Assembly: GCF_037176765.1 (NCBI RefSeq)
Contig: NC_090021.1
Location: 148,621,074-148,685,073, forward strand
From: Anolis sagrei
Lineage: Eukaryota; Chordata; Lepidosauria; Squamata; Anolidae
Direction of reading: 5' to 3'
DNA length: 64,000 nucleotides
In this document: piece by piece, positions 10,621 through 20,575 of the stretch
Layout of the letters: every line of letters begins with the position of its first letter
How positions within the stretch are numbered: position 1 is the first letter of the stretch
Notes under the pieces: generated by a model
Databases searched by the model: none
The model's input: only the letters and a program-made list of their open reading frames with translations
What the model was told of the DNA's origin: nothing
Position numbers and translations under genes: made by a program

Positions 10621-11190
10621 CAACAATCTTTATTTAATACCCCGCCACCATCTCCCAATGGGGATTCGGGCCGGCTTACATGAGGCCAAGCCCAACAACA
10701 CATTACAATAAAGTAAAACCAAAACACAATAACAACACAGTAAAATACATACAACATATGAGTACAAAAACGATAAAATCATACACAGTAAAATAACATA
10801 ACATAACATAACATAACAATGAGAGGGCTGCATGTGCAAGATAAAAACTAAGATACTAAAAATACTAAAATCAGGATGAGATAGGGATGGAGCAGATTGT
10901 TTGTGGGGGAGAAACTCATAAAGGAACGGGGTCATAAATACAGACCTTCATACAGGTGGGGAATATACTCTGGGGACAAAAACCGTTGGGGGGAGCAACT
11001 GTGTATGATAATATGGCTACTCTCCAAAAGTGCATCGAAAAAGCCAGGTTTTGAGATCCCTCTTGAAAATTTCTAAGGTGGGGGCCTTCCTAATCTCACC
11101 GGGCAATGAGTTCCAGAGTTGGGCAACATCCTTGCAGGCGGCCAGTTCTCTCACATCAGAAGTGACTTGCAATTTCTCAAGTCGATTTTT
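10569..11190 (-). repeat. (AAT)n plus L2-type 3' region plus a SINE scrap
   Basis: A perfect (aat)n run at 10571-10616 leads into an L2-like tail (ataccccgccaccatctccc) and a body with ccaggttttgagatccctct. From 11139 to 11190 a piece of Sauria SINE (ttctctcacatcagaagtga) is fused on, so three repeats abut. Confidence 0.6.
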
Positions 11191-11325
11191 GCATTACTAT
11201 AAGTTTATTTATTTCATATCAAAAGCATTGCATAAATCAGTATAAAACTGATAAAAATAGAAGGAGAGCAGGCAGCTAAATATCTTTTGACCAAAAACGA
11301 GCAAAAGCAATGGCATTGTCTGTAG

Positions 11326-11684
11326 CAGGGGTCCACAAACTTTTTAAACAGAGGGCCAGGTCACAGTCCCTTAAACTGTTAGCGGGCCGAATTATAATTT
11401 AAAAAAATGAATTAATTCCTATGCTCACTGCAAATACCTTATTTGTAGTGCAAAAAACATTTAAAAACAATACAATAATTAAAATTAAGAACAATTTTAA
11501 CAAATGTAAACTTATTAGTATTTCAATGGAAAGTGTGGGTCTGCTTTTGGCTGATGAGATAGGATTATTGTTGTTATTGTGTGCTTTCAAGTAGATTCAT
11601 TCTTAGGTTGACCCAGAGCGAGGGCCGGGTAAATGACCTTGGAGGGCCGCATCCGGCCCCCGGGCCTTAGTTTGAGGACCCCTG
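11326..11684. mobile_element. hAT MITE with perfect 8-bp target duplication
   Basis: Inverted ends caggggtccacaaact and gtttgaggacccctg; flanking gtctgtag at 11318-11325 and 11685-11692. The interior has the cgggcc-type segments (ggccgcatccggcccc) usual in this hAT family. Confidence 0.85.
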
Positions 11685-11754
11685 GTCTGTAGCCTCCAAC
11701 AATTCTTCCTCTGTACATGAGGCAGGGCATATTGGACAAGCATACAGATGTGGA

Positions 11755-12205
11755 GTTTATTGATTTATTTCGGGTGGCTTCCAGGGCAGCTTCCAGACGG
11801 TACATATTTGATGCCTACAAGTAAACACAATAAAATACATAAGTTACTGTATTAACTTAAAACACTAAGTTAATACAATAAAATCTACTAAAAAAGGAAC
11901 ACCAGTCTGGTGGCCGTTGTCTCGCTGAGTTCTGTAGACTCTATTAAACTTGACCATAATCTGTTTCCATAGCAATTGTCTTCATTGTCGTCATCAAAGT
12001 CTGCATAGATTACCTGAAGGCCTGGTCCCACATCCACATTTTTAATTTCCTTCTAAAGGAGAGGAGGGATGAAGATGACCTAATTTCACAGGCGGGGGGC
12101 CACCACCGAGAAGGCCCTGTACCTCGTCTCCACCAACCGCATTTGCGACAAGGGTGAGGCCGAGAGCAGGGCCTCTCCAGAAAATCTTAAACTCCTAGGT
12201 GGGAC
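11755..12205 (-). repeat. L2-associated 3' region fragment
   Basis: The plus strand shows ttgatttatttcgggtggct and, further on, phrases in the same order as at 10620-11140 and 3483-3960, including ggtcccacatccacattttt. No open reading frame. Confidence 0.5.
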
Positions 12206-12753
12206 GTAGAAGGATATGCAGATGACACCACTTTGATGGCCGAAAGTGAGGAGGAGCTGAGGAGCCTTCTAATCAAAATGAAAGAAGAAAGCCAAAAGCT
12301 GGGTTGTAGCTAAACATAAAAAAACCCCCAAGATTATGGCAACAAGAATGATTGACAAGTGGGAAATAGAGGGAGAAAACGTGGAGGCTGTGACAGACTT
12401 TGTATTTCTAGGTGCAAAGATGACTGCAGACGCAAACTGCAAACTTCTTGGGAGGAGAGCAATGTCCAATCTCAATAAAAATAGTGAAGAGTAGAGACAT
12501 CACACTGGCAACAAAGATCCGCATAGTCAAAGCAATGGTATTCCCCATAGTCACCTATGGATGTGAGAGCTGGACCATAAGGAAGGCTGAGTGAAGGAAG
12601 ATAGATGCTTTTGAACTGGAGGAAAATTCTGAGAGTGCCTTAGACTGCAAGAAGATCCAACCAGTCCATACTTCAGGAAATAAAGCCTGACTTCTCATTG
12701 GAGGGATGGATATTAGAGGCCAAGATGAAGTATTTGGCCACATCATGAGAAGA
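12206..12753 (+). mobile_element. RTE-BovB LINE, older copy, left part
   Basis: Encodes in pieces the late BovB reverse transcriptase region: YADDTTL-type start at 12214, then the TKIRIVKAMVFPIVTYGCES region, broken by frame changes. It stops at the target duplication at 12754 and resumes at 13590. Confidence 0.8.
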
Positions 12754-12764
12754 CAGGAAAGCTT

Positions 12765-13578
12765 GTTGTTCATTCGTTCAGTCGTCTCCGACTCTTCGTG
12801 ACCTCATGGACCAGCACATGCCAGAGCTCCCTGTCGGCCGTCACCACCCCCAGATCCTTCAAGGTCAGTCCAGTCACTTCAAGGATGCCATCCATCCATC
12901 TTGCCCTTGGTCGGCCCCTCTTCCTTTTGCCTTCCACTTTCCCCAGCATAATTGTCTTCTCTAGGCTTTGCTGTCTCCTCATGATGTGGCCAAAGTACTT
13001 CAACTTTGTCTCTAGTATCCTTCCTTCCAATGAGCAGTCGGGCTTTATTTCCTGGAGGATGGACTGGTTGGATCTTCTCGCAGTCCAAGGCACTCTCAGA
13101 ACTTTCCTCCAACACCACAGCTCAAAAGCATCGATCTTCTTTCGCTCAGCCTTCCCTAAGGTCCAGCTCTCACATCCGTAGGTTACTACAGGGAATACCA
13201 TGGCTTTGACTAGGCGGATCTTTGTTGCCAGTGTGATGTCTCTATTCTTTACTATTTTATCGAGACTGGACATTGCTCTCCTCCCAAGAAGTACGCGTCT
13301 TCTAATTTCCTGGCCACAGTCTGCGTCTGCAGTAATCTTTGCACCTAGAAATACAAAGTCTGTCACGGCCTCCATGTTTTCTCCCTCTATTTTCCAGTTG
13401 TCAATCATTCTTGTTGCCATAATCTTGGTTTTTTTGACGTTTAGCTGCAACCCGGCTTTTGCGCTTTCTTCTTTCACCTTGATTAGAAGGCCCCTCAGCT
13501 CCTCCTCGCTTTTGGCCATCAGAGTGGTGTCATCTGCATATCTGAGGTTGTTAATGTTTCTTCCAGCAATTTTCACCC
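12765..13578 (-). mobile_element. RTE-BovB LINE, younger copy nested in the older one
   Basis: The minus strand keeps a long frame (within 12770-13894) with the RT catalytic motif in NINNLRYADDTTLMAKSEEE, then KAMVFPVVTYGCESW and WTARRSNQSILQEI, ending VTKSRRRLNE. It is 5'-truncated, holding only the C-terminal part of the RT polyprotein. Both sides carry caggaaagctt (12754-12764 and 13579-13589), an 11-bp target duplication. Because the open frame survives it is younger than its host copy. BovB is known for spread between squamates and mammals. Confidence 0.85.
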
Positions 13579-13589
13579 CAGGAAAGCTT

Positions 13590-13763
13590 ATGGATGGAAA
13601 AAGGAAGAGGGGCCGACCAAGAGCAAGGTGGATAGATGGGATCCTTGAAGTGACTGGGATGACATTGAAGGAGCTGGAGGTGATGACGGCCCACAGGGAG
13701 CACTGGCATGGACTGGTCCATGAGGTCACGAAGAGTTGGAAACGACTGAACGAATGAACAACA
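13590..13763 (+). mobile_element. RTE-BovB LINE, older copy, right part
   Basis: Continues 12206-12753 after the nested insertion: gaaaaaggaagaggggccga through gaggtcacgaagagttgg to the tgaacgaatgaacaacaaca 3' end. Confidence 0.8.
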
Positions 13764-13824
13764 ACATACAATATATTATATAACATTATATTATAATGTA
13801 TTACAATAGCACAGGAGACAATGG

Positions 13825-14085
13825 GTTGTTGTAGGTTTTTTCGGGCTGTATGGCCATGGTCTAGAGGCATTATCTCCTGACGTTTCGCCTGCATCTATGG
13901 CAAGCATCCTCAGAGGTAGTGATGTCTGTTGGAACTAGGCAAAAGGGTTTATATATCTGTGGAATGACCAGGGTGAGGCAAAGGACTCTTCTCTGCTGGA
14001 GCTAGGTGTGAATGTTTCAACTGAACATCTTGATTAGCACACAATGGCCTGACTGCGCCTGGGGCAAACTTTTGTTGAGTGGTAA
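13825..14085 (-). repeat. Family A repeat, single-arm copy
   Basis: Contains gttgtaggttttttcgggct, the cctgacgtttcgcctgcat core and the downstream part (ggtttatatatctgtggaat) that the fold-back copy at 1056 lacks. Same layout as 56296-56592 reversed. Confidence 0.7.
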
Positions 14086-14089
14086 TACA

Positions 14090-14205
14090 ATATCTGCTTT
14101 GAACGGTAATATCCAAGTCCACACAGCCATATATCCCAGTTCAAAGCAGACAATATGGAATCTTATTCAGCTGGATTATATGGGTGAGTTGGAAGGGCCC
14201 TGAGA
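14090..14205. mobile_element. Family C MITE
   Basis: A short palindromic element with cagttcaaagcagacaatat and an end ggaagggccctga. Related copies lie near 16.7, 20.8, 23.3 and 52.4 kb. Confidence 0.55.
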
Positions 14206-14289
14206 GAGACTGCTTTCCCCAGGATGCATTCACCCACCTGCTGGGCTTCCAGGGCTGAGCGGAAATAATAAATAATTAAATAATTTCGA

Positions 14290-15200
14290 GCCCTGCCCTC
14301 GCCCCGCCCCCTGCAGCCTTTCAAAGGAAGCCACTACTTCTCCTGTCAAGGCGGAGAGGAGGAAGAGGGTCGCCCCTCGAAGCGCCTCTTCTGGGCATGC
14401 GCCGAACCCTTTCTGTTCTCCCCCTCACTCTAGGCAGCCCCCTCCTGTGGGAAACGCAGACAAGCCCCGCCCCTTGCTTTCCAGTCGCGTGGGGGCGCGA
14501 GAGCGGTTGCTGGCGGCGCGCGGGGGCCGAGTGCGCAGGCGCGCCGTTGGCGGGCCCTGCGGCGGTGTGTGTGTGTGTCTGTCTGTGACGGAGGCAGCGG
14601 GTGACCTTGCCGCGTCTCCCGTCGAGGAAGGTGGCCTGGCTGCCCGCCCCGCTTCTCCCTCGCAGAGGGGCCCCGGCCTTCCCTTTGGAAGCGGCGGCCG
14701 ACCTGCCTTTGGCCCTCCGCGCCCTCAGGTGACTAAGAGCCGTCGCAAACTCTGTTCCTGCGAGAGAAAACCTTGCTAGCATGTCCCTGACGTCACGAGA
14801 CTCCGCCTCTCACCCCGCCCCTTTCTCTGCCCCTTTCTCCATGCGAGCGTGGTTTTTCCTTTGCTAGGGCAGCATTGCCCGCATTTTCTCTCAGTTGGCT
14901 GAATTCAACTGAGAGAAAATGCGGGCAATGCTGCCCTAGCAAAGGAAAAACCACGCTCGCAAAGAGAAAGGGGCGGAGAAAGGGGCGGGGAGAGAGGCGC
15001 AGGCTCATGACGTCAGGGACTTGCTAGCAAGGATTTCTCCAGCAGAAACCTAGTTTGCGACGGGCCTAACGGAGCGCTGCTTCTGCCCGAGGGCGGGGGG
15101 AGGGGAGGGGGGAGAGAATGAGGGAGGGGGGAGGTCGCGCGCAGGCAGATCGCGCGCAGGGCTCAGACAGGGCGGAGAACACAATGTAGTCGTTCAATAA
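14290..15200 (+). promoter_or_regulatory. ENPP4: CpG island, probable ENPP4 promoter and non-coding first exon
   Basis: GC-rich, CpG-dense sequence in an otherwise AT-rich region, with GC boxes (ggggcgg), CRE sites and a short GT run. It sits 4.6 kb upstream of the first ENPP4 coding exon, which begins at a splice acceptor (19728-19729) with 38 bases of leader before the ATG; so a 5' exon must lie upstream, and this is the only CpG island in range. Human ENPP4 also has a non-coding first exon. CLIC5B starts 4.5 kb to the left on the other strand, so some shared use is possible. The transcription start cannot be placed from sequence. Confidence 0.7.
14740..15063. repeat. Large palindrome within the CpG island, two CRE sites
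   Basis: The arms mirror about 14901.5. The inner 55 bp (14843-14897 and 14906-14960) are exact reverse complements with an 8-bp spacer; the outer parts are similar with scattered differences out to gtcgcaaact and agtttgcgac. Each arm has the CRE consensus TGACGTCA (14788-14795 and 15008-15015), at mirror positions, and a gctagca motif. It may be an old MITE or an inverted duplication. Confidence 0.85.
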
Positions 15201-15331
15201 TACATGAGCCTGACAACGGTGCAGAGGCGCTCCTAGCACCTTCAGGGGTCAAGAACCTGAAGGGCTATGCTAAGGCCCCTTCTACACATCTAAATAAAAT
15301 CCCACATTATCTGCATTGAAATGGGGGTATT

Positions 15332-15627
15332 CAGGCATGTAGCCGGGGGGGGGGGGGGGGGGGCTTGGGGAGCTTCAGCCCCCCCCCCCCGAAATTCTCA
15401 TGGTGGTCTGCGAGAAGGCCTTACTGGTACATTATTTAAACTGTTATGTTATTCATATCATGATCTGATCACCATGCTCAATATATCCCATACGCATGGG
15501 GGTATTGGGGTAATGATGCAAAAAGTTTGTTAGGGTCTTTCACTCAGATTCAACCCCCCCCCCCCCCCGAATCAAACTCAGCTCCCCCCCTCCCAAAAAA
15601 AACAACAAAATCCGGGCTACGGGCCTG
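15332..15627. mobile_element. hAT MITE with G and C homopolymer runs, copy 1
   Basis: Ends caggcatgtagccggg and ggctacgggcctg are inverted repeats; ggggtatt flanks it at 15324-15331 and 15628-15635. It has a G run followed by a C run near the left end, more C runs at the right, and the middle phrase tcatatcatgatctgatcac. Confidence 0.85.
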
Positions 15628-15649
15628 GGGGTATTTATTTATTTATTTA

Positions 15650-16060
15650 TTTATCGTGTCAGGGGCAGACCAAACAGTTGCATTGCATTGTTAACAAACA
15701 GACAGACAAACAAAACACAAAGTTTGCAAGTTTGGTAGTTGATTAAATTTCTTTCGACCAGTATCTGGCCACTTGGAGTGCCTCTGGTGTTGCTGCAAGA
15801 AGGTCCTCCATTGTGCATGTGGCAGGGCTCAGATTGCATTGCAGCAGGTGGTCAGTGGTTTGTTCTTCTCCATACTCGCATGTCGTGGATTCCACTTTGT
15901 AGCCCCATTTCTGAAGGTTGGCTCTGCAGCTCGTGGTGCCAGAGCGCAGTCTGTTTAACACCTTCCAAGTCGCTCAGTTTTCTGTGTGCCCAGGGGGAGT
16001 CTCTCATTTGGTATCAGCCATTGATTGAGGTTCTGGGTTTGAGCCTGCCACTTTTGGACT
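15650..16060 (-). mobile_element. Unassigned LINE, C-terminal fragment
   Basis: The minus strand encodes a zinc-knuckle-like end: C-E-(Y)-G-E-E-Q-T-T-D-H-L-L-Q-C, then MEDLLAATPEALQVARYWSK. The 3' tail reads tgacacgataaataaataaa on the minus strand. Copies at 17387, 59690 and 63165 share it. It may be R4-like, but I cannot assign a clade. Confidence 0.65.
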
Positions 16061-16603
16061 CTCATAGAATCAAAGAGTTCGAAGAGACCTCATGGGCCAT
16101 CCAGTCCAACCCCCTGCCAAGAAGAAGGAATATTGCATTCAAATCACCCCTGACAGATGGCCATCCAGCCTCTGTTTAAAAGCTTCCAAAGAAGGAGCCT
16201 CCACCACACTCTGGGGCAGAGAGTTCCATTGCTGAACAGTCAGGAAGTTTTTCCTCATGTTCAGATGGAATCTCCTTTCTTGTAGTTTGAAGCCATTGTT
16301 TCGCGTCCTAGTCTCCAGAGAAGCAGAAAACAAGCTTGCTCCCTCCTCCCTGTGGCTTCCTCTCACATATTTATACATGGCTATCATATCTCCTCTCAGC
16401 CTTCCCTTCTTCAGGCTAAACATGCCCAGCTCCTTAAGCAGCTCCTCATAGGGCTTGTTCTCCAGACCCTTGATCATTTTAATCGCCCTCCTCTGGACAC
16501 ATTCCAGCTTGTCAATATCTCTCTTGAATTGTGGTGCCCAGAATTGGACACAATATTCCAGGTGTGGTCTAACCAAAGCAGAATAGAGGGGTAGCATTAC
16601 TTC
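16061..16603 (-). mobile_element. CR1 LINE 3' end inserted in the unassigned LINE
   Basis: A continuous minus-strand frame encodes the CR1 RT C-terminus ([20 protein letters not shown], then [12 protein letters not shown]-type and [18 protein letters not shown]), ending in the tctatga-type CR1 tail. The host LINE resumes at 16604 (cgcttgctgaggtgttcc) as shown by comparison with 60035. Confidence 0.85.
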
Positions 16604-17130
16604 TCGCTTGCTGAGGTGTTCCAGCTAGTGTCTCTGTAGATCTCGGAACTGGATCAGATAACCCAGTTCAAAGCAGATATTATAGGTTATTCTACCTTGA
16701 TATTCTGGGTTATATGGCTGTGTGGAAGGGCCCTAAGACCTCACTACCTCTGAGGATGCTTGCCATAGATGCAGGCGAAACATCAGGAGAGAATGCCTCT
16801 AGACCATGGCCATATAGCCCGAAAAAACCTATAACAACCCGGCCCTAAGACTGCTGTTGCTACATTTATCGTGGTGTTCTTGATAGCTTGCAGCCCACTC
16901 TGGTTCTTGATTTAAGACATTGGCATGCCGACTGATATCCAAACAGAGGATGGGCTGGCGATATCAATGCCTTGGACCTTTCTTTACTGCCTGCTACTTC
17001 CTGAAGGATATCAGGTAGTGCAATACTAGCTAAACAATATAATTTCTCCAGTGGGATGTTAATGCATAGGAATTCTACATCCATAATGGCTAGAATGGTG
17101 TTCTGTAAAAGGTTGTGAATGGATTGCATA
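16604..17130 (-). mobile_element. Unassigned LINE continued, itself split by a MITE and a family A piece
   Basis: Sequence 16604-16650 and 16860-17070 matches the LINE copy at 60035-60240 (atatccaaacagaggatggg). Between them lie a family C MITE (about 16655-16734) and a family A fragment (about 16735-16850, gatgcaggcgaaacatcagg). Confidence 0.6.
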
Positions 17131-17216
17131 TTCATCTGACAGTTTAGTTTGCCTCTGAGTACATCCATAAAGAATATAATTGTGGTTACTGTGGCTTAGC
17201 ACTGAGTAGACATGTA

Positions 17217-18051
17217 CAGGCTGTCTCTAAGTTGCAAACATCTGACTTACAAACGAATCATAGTTAAGAACAGGACTGAGACAATGGGAAGTGAGAGAAA
17301 TCTAGCCCTTGGAAGAGAAATGCACTCCTAGAAAAGTTATCATGGGGAAAAGGTGTCTCCACTGAAGCTTTATCACCAATCCTTGTGATACCAACCCAGC
17401 ACTTCAACCAATAGCTGATACCAAATGAGAGACTCCCTCCTGGGCACACAGAAGACTGGGCGACTTGGAAGGCATTGAACAGACTGCGCTCTGGCACCAC
17501 GAGATGCAGAGCCAACCTTCAGAAATGGGGCTACAAAGTAGAATCCTCGACATGCGAGTGTGGAGAAGAGCAAACCACTGACCACCTGCTGCAATGCAAC
17601 CTGAGCCCCGCCACATACACAATGGAGGTCCTTCTTGCAGCAACACCGGAAGCACTCCAAGTGGCCAGATACTGGTCAAAGGACATTTAACCAGCTACCA
17701 AACTCACAAGTTGTGTATTTTTCTGTTTGTTTGCTTTGTTCTGTTAGAAATGTAATATAATGGACTGGCTGCTCTGACACGACAAATAAAAAACAATCCT
17801 TGTTTTCACAACAAGGATTGCCAAAATCCCATTATCACACAGAAAGTGAGGTGAAATCTTCTGATTGGGGGCACAGACAGCAAAACAAACACCACATATG
17901 TGTGTGTGTGTATGTATGTATACACACATACACACACGTATGTACATAGATGGCTGGAGCTACACTTAAAAATGTGCCTGTTTTAACATACAAATTCATC
18001 TTAAGAACAAACCTGCAGAACCTACCTTGTTCATAACTTGGGGACAGCCTG
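17217..18051. mobile_element. Tigger-type DNA transposon (MER2-like), non-autonomous
   Basis: Inverted ends caggctgtctctaagtt and aacttggggacagcctg with TA on both sides. The body has the phrases ttatcatggggaaaaggtgt and gtgaggtgaaatcttctg seen in this family. It is split by a LINE fragment at 17387-17793. A short (tg)n/(ca)n run lies near 17900-17945. Confidence 0.75.
17387..17793 (+). mobile_element. Unassigned LINE C-terminal fragment inserted in the Tigger element
   Basis: Encodes WKALNRLRSGTT-like and CECGEEQTTDHLLQCNLSP, ending with the tail ctgacacgacaaataaaaaa. It is bracketed by caatccttgt (17377-17386 and 17794-17803), a perfect 10-bp target duplication, so it landed in the Tigger copy by target-primed insertion and is 5'-truncated. 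Confidence 0.85.
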
Positions 18052-19729
18052 TATATATAAAAGCACCCGCGATTTTAAGACGCATCCCATTTTTAGAGAT
18101 GTTTATCTGGGGAAAGCATGCCATCATACAAAGAAACAGAGTATCACTTATTCTAGAAAGTTTTTTTTCCAAATATTATGTTTCTCTCAAGCAGAGAAAA
18201 AAAATGAAATGGTGACTAAGACTTTAAAGAAGTATGTTTCATAGAATTTTTTGTAGTGTTTACTGAAAATCTCTTATTTCTGGGGAATTGAGAGCTAAAG
18301 GCATTGTTTGACTTGCTCCTTGAAAAGCAGGAAGTAAAGACGCTTCTAAATTGGCTGTTAGGTTATGCAAGTGAAGCAGGAAGTATTTATAAGAACAAAA
18401 GTGTTCATGTAGAAAAAATAATGTATCAGTGACCGCCCTGCTCTACAAGAGGTTTTTATTTTCAGTTGATGTTTCTAAAGAATTAAAAAAATATTGACAT
18501 TTATTTCCAAAGAATTAAAAATAATTCTCATACTGACCCATAAGGATTATCAGTACCACAACAACTAAGTCAAAATACAGTTTTACTTGTTAAGTGTTAA
18601 TTTCTCCTTATTGCTTTTCAGTAACAAAAAAAAGTATTGTTTAGGAGAAGTGGTGTATGAATGATATTGGTGGAGAAACCTATAACAGAATTCAGATAGG
18701 AACAAATGAAGAAACCATCAGTTAGCACCTAATAACAGCCATTTCTTTTCAGTTTGCAGTCTTGTCATACCTTCTCCATTACACTCACTGGTGATCTCTG
18801 CTTCTATGTGCCATCAAGTTATTTCTGACTTTTGATGACCCCAAGGCAAACCCATCGCAGAGTTTCTTGTTGCGACAGCATTTGTTGTTGCCTTCCCCTG
18901 AGGCATGCTTTGTAAAAAGGAATTTCTTTATCAGAGCTTTGTTAATAGATATCCCTGTACTGTTTTTTATACATATACTTATGGAGAACTGTACTTCATA
19001 TGTCTTATATCAACAGTTTAACTCACTTTTACTGATATACAATGGCAGTACCTTCAGCTTCATTTACTGCATATCAGTCCCATTTTATGTTGAGAATGAC
19101 TGCCTGACTAGCAATTGCAGATATTTAAGTATGAAATACAGGATGTTTCAACAAGATGGACCTGATTTACGAAATCGTTGTCTCTTCTGTAACCAAAAAC
19201 CACCCATGAATGAAACCCTTATTTCTTGAAAGGGTGGGGCACAGAGTTTCAAAGGATTTCTGCTATATTGATCTGGCAGCTCAAACCCCTAGCCTCAGAG
19301 ATCTGCAAGATGGCAATGTCACCTATTGTCAGTGGAGTTTATTAGCCAAACTAAAATAGATCTGTAGACAGCTGAAGCTTTTTCAACAATATCAGCAGAG
19401 TAGTTAGTAAAACTTGACAACTCAATAAACTATTTATAACTTTTTGTGTAATGTTAACATGTTGCCATTGTGAAATAAATGTTTTGAAATTGGATCCATC
19501 ATCTTGATGCACCTTTTATAATAGTAATGGAGATTAAATTGGGTGTTGAAATATTATGTATTTTATATTAATGAGGAAAAATTATTTATAGTACCTGATT
19601 GTCTGAATAATCTATTAACATCTTTACAAATCTAGTTTATAATTTATATTTTGTTAGAATAATGCTGCAGTTGCCACAAATCTCTTTGGGATTTATATTT
19701 AGTGATACCATCTCATTTCCCCCCTCTAG
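18052..19729 (+). other. ENPP4 intron 1, unique part
   Basis: No exon or complete transposon seen. Around 18780-18900 there is a SINE-like scrap (tgccatcaagttatttctga). An open frame at 18867-19229 resembles nothing I know and lacks gene context. The segment ends in a polypyrimidine tract and the acceptor ctctag before 19730. Confidence 0.6.
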
Positions 19730-19767
19730 ATATCCTTACAGACTCCAAAACCTGTCCTGATTCCAGA

Positions 19768-20575
19768 ATGTATTTCTTATTAGTGTCCCTCTTTATTGGA
19801 ATACTTCCTTCTACTTATTCATCAGTACCAAGATTGCTCCTGGTATCTTTTGATGGTTTCAGGGCTGATTATTTGAAGGAATATAAACTTCCACATCTTC
19901 AGGACTTTATTAAGGATGGCGTATTAGTGGAATATGTTACCAATGCTTTCATCACAAAAACATTCCCAAATCATTATAGTATAGTCACAGGACTATATGA
20001 AGAAAGCCATGGAATTGTAGCAAATGAAATGTATGATGCAGCTACCAAAAAAAAGTTTTCACCATTTAATGACAAGGATCCTTTTTGGTGGAATGAAGCT
20101 GTTCCTATTTGGGTGACCAACCAATACCAGGGGAACAAAACTAGTGCTTCTGCAATGTGGCCTGGCACAGATGTAAAAATTCACAACAGTACTCCTCATT
20201 TTTTTATGAAATACAATTCTTCAGTAAGTTTTAATGAAAGAGCAGAAAATATAATTACATGGTTGAACAATTCTAAACCACTAGTCACTTTTGCTACGCT
20301 TTACTGGGAAGAGCCAGATGCAAGTGGACACAAGTATGGGCCAGAAGATACCAAAAACATGACTAAAGTATTACAAGAAGTTGATGATCTTGTTGGCCTG
20401 CTGGTTAAGAAGCTGAAGTCTTCAAAGTTGTGGGAGGAAATTAATGTTATAATTACAAGTGATCATGGCATGGCACAGTGTTCCCAAGACAGATTGATCA
20501 ACTTGGATCGCTGCATTGAACCTGATAGTTATATGCTGATCGACAAAAGTCCGGTTGCTGCAATACTGCCAAAAG
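19768..20575 (+). CDS. ENPP4: ENPP4 coding exon 1
   Basis: The exon itself begins at 19730 after acceptor ctctag. It encodes the signal peptide and most of the phosphodiesterase domain including D29, T65, D184, H188, D232 and H233, ending AAILPK plus one base before donor GTAAGT. Confidence 0.96.

Noticed and set aside
13200-13757. 185-residue plus-strand open frame
   Set aside because: It is the antisense of the nested BovB joined to the sense of the older copy across the insertion border.
14321-14782. 153-residue open frame on the minus strand and a 110-residue one on the plus strand
   Set aside because: Both lie in the CpG island, are Arg/Ala/Gly-rich by composition only, and overlap each other.
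16139-16597. 152-residue open frame resembling a protein-coding gene
   Set aside because: It is the C-terminus of a CR1 reverse transcriptase, not a host gene.
18867-19229. 120-residue open frame in ENPP4 intron 1
   Set aside because: No recognisable domain, no splice context, no relatives known to me; chance open frame in AT-rich DNA.
19702-19767. Upstream in-frame ATG of ENPP4
   Set aside because: It precedes the splice acceptor at 19728-19729 and lies in the intron; the signal peptide begins at 19768.
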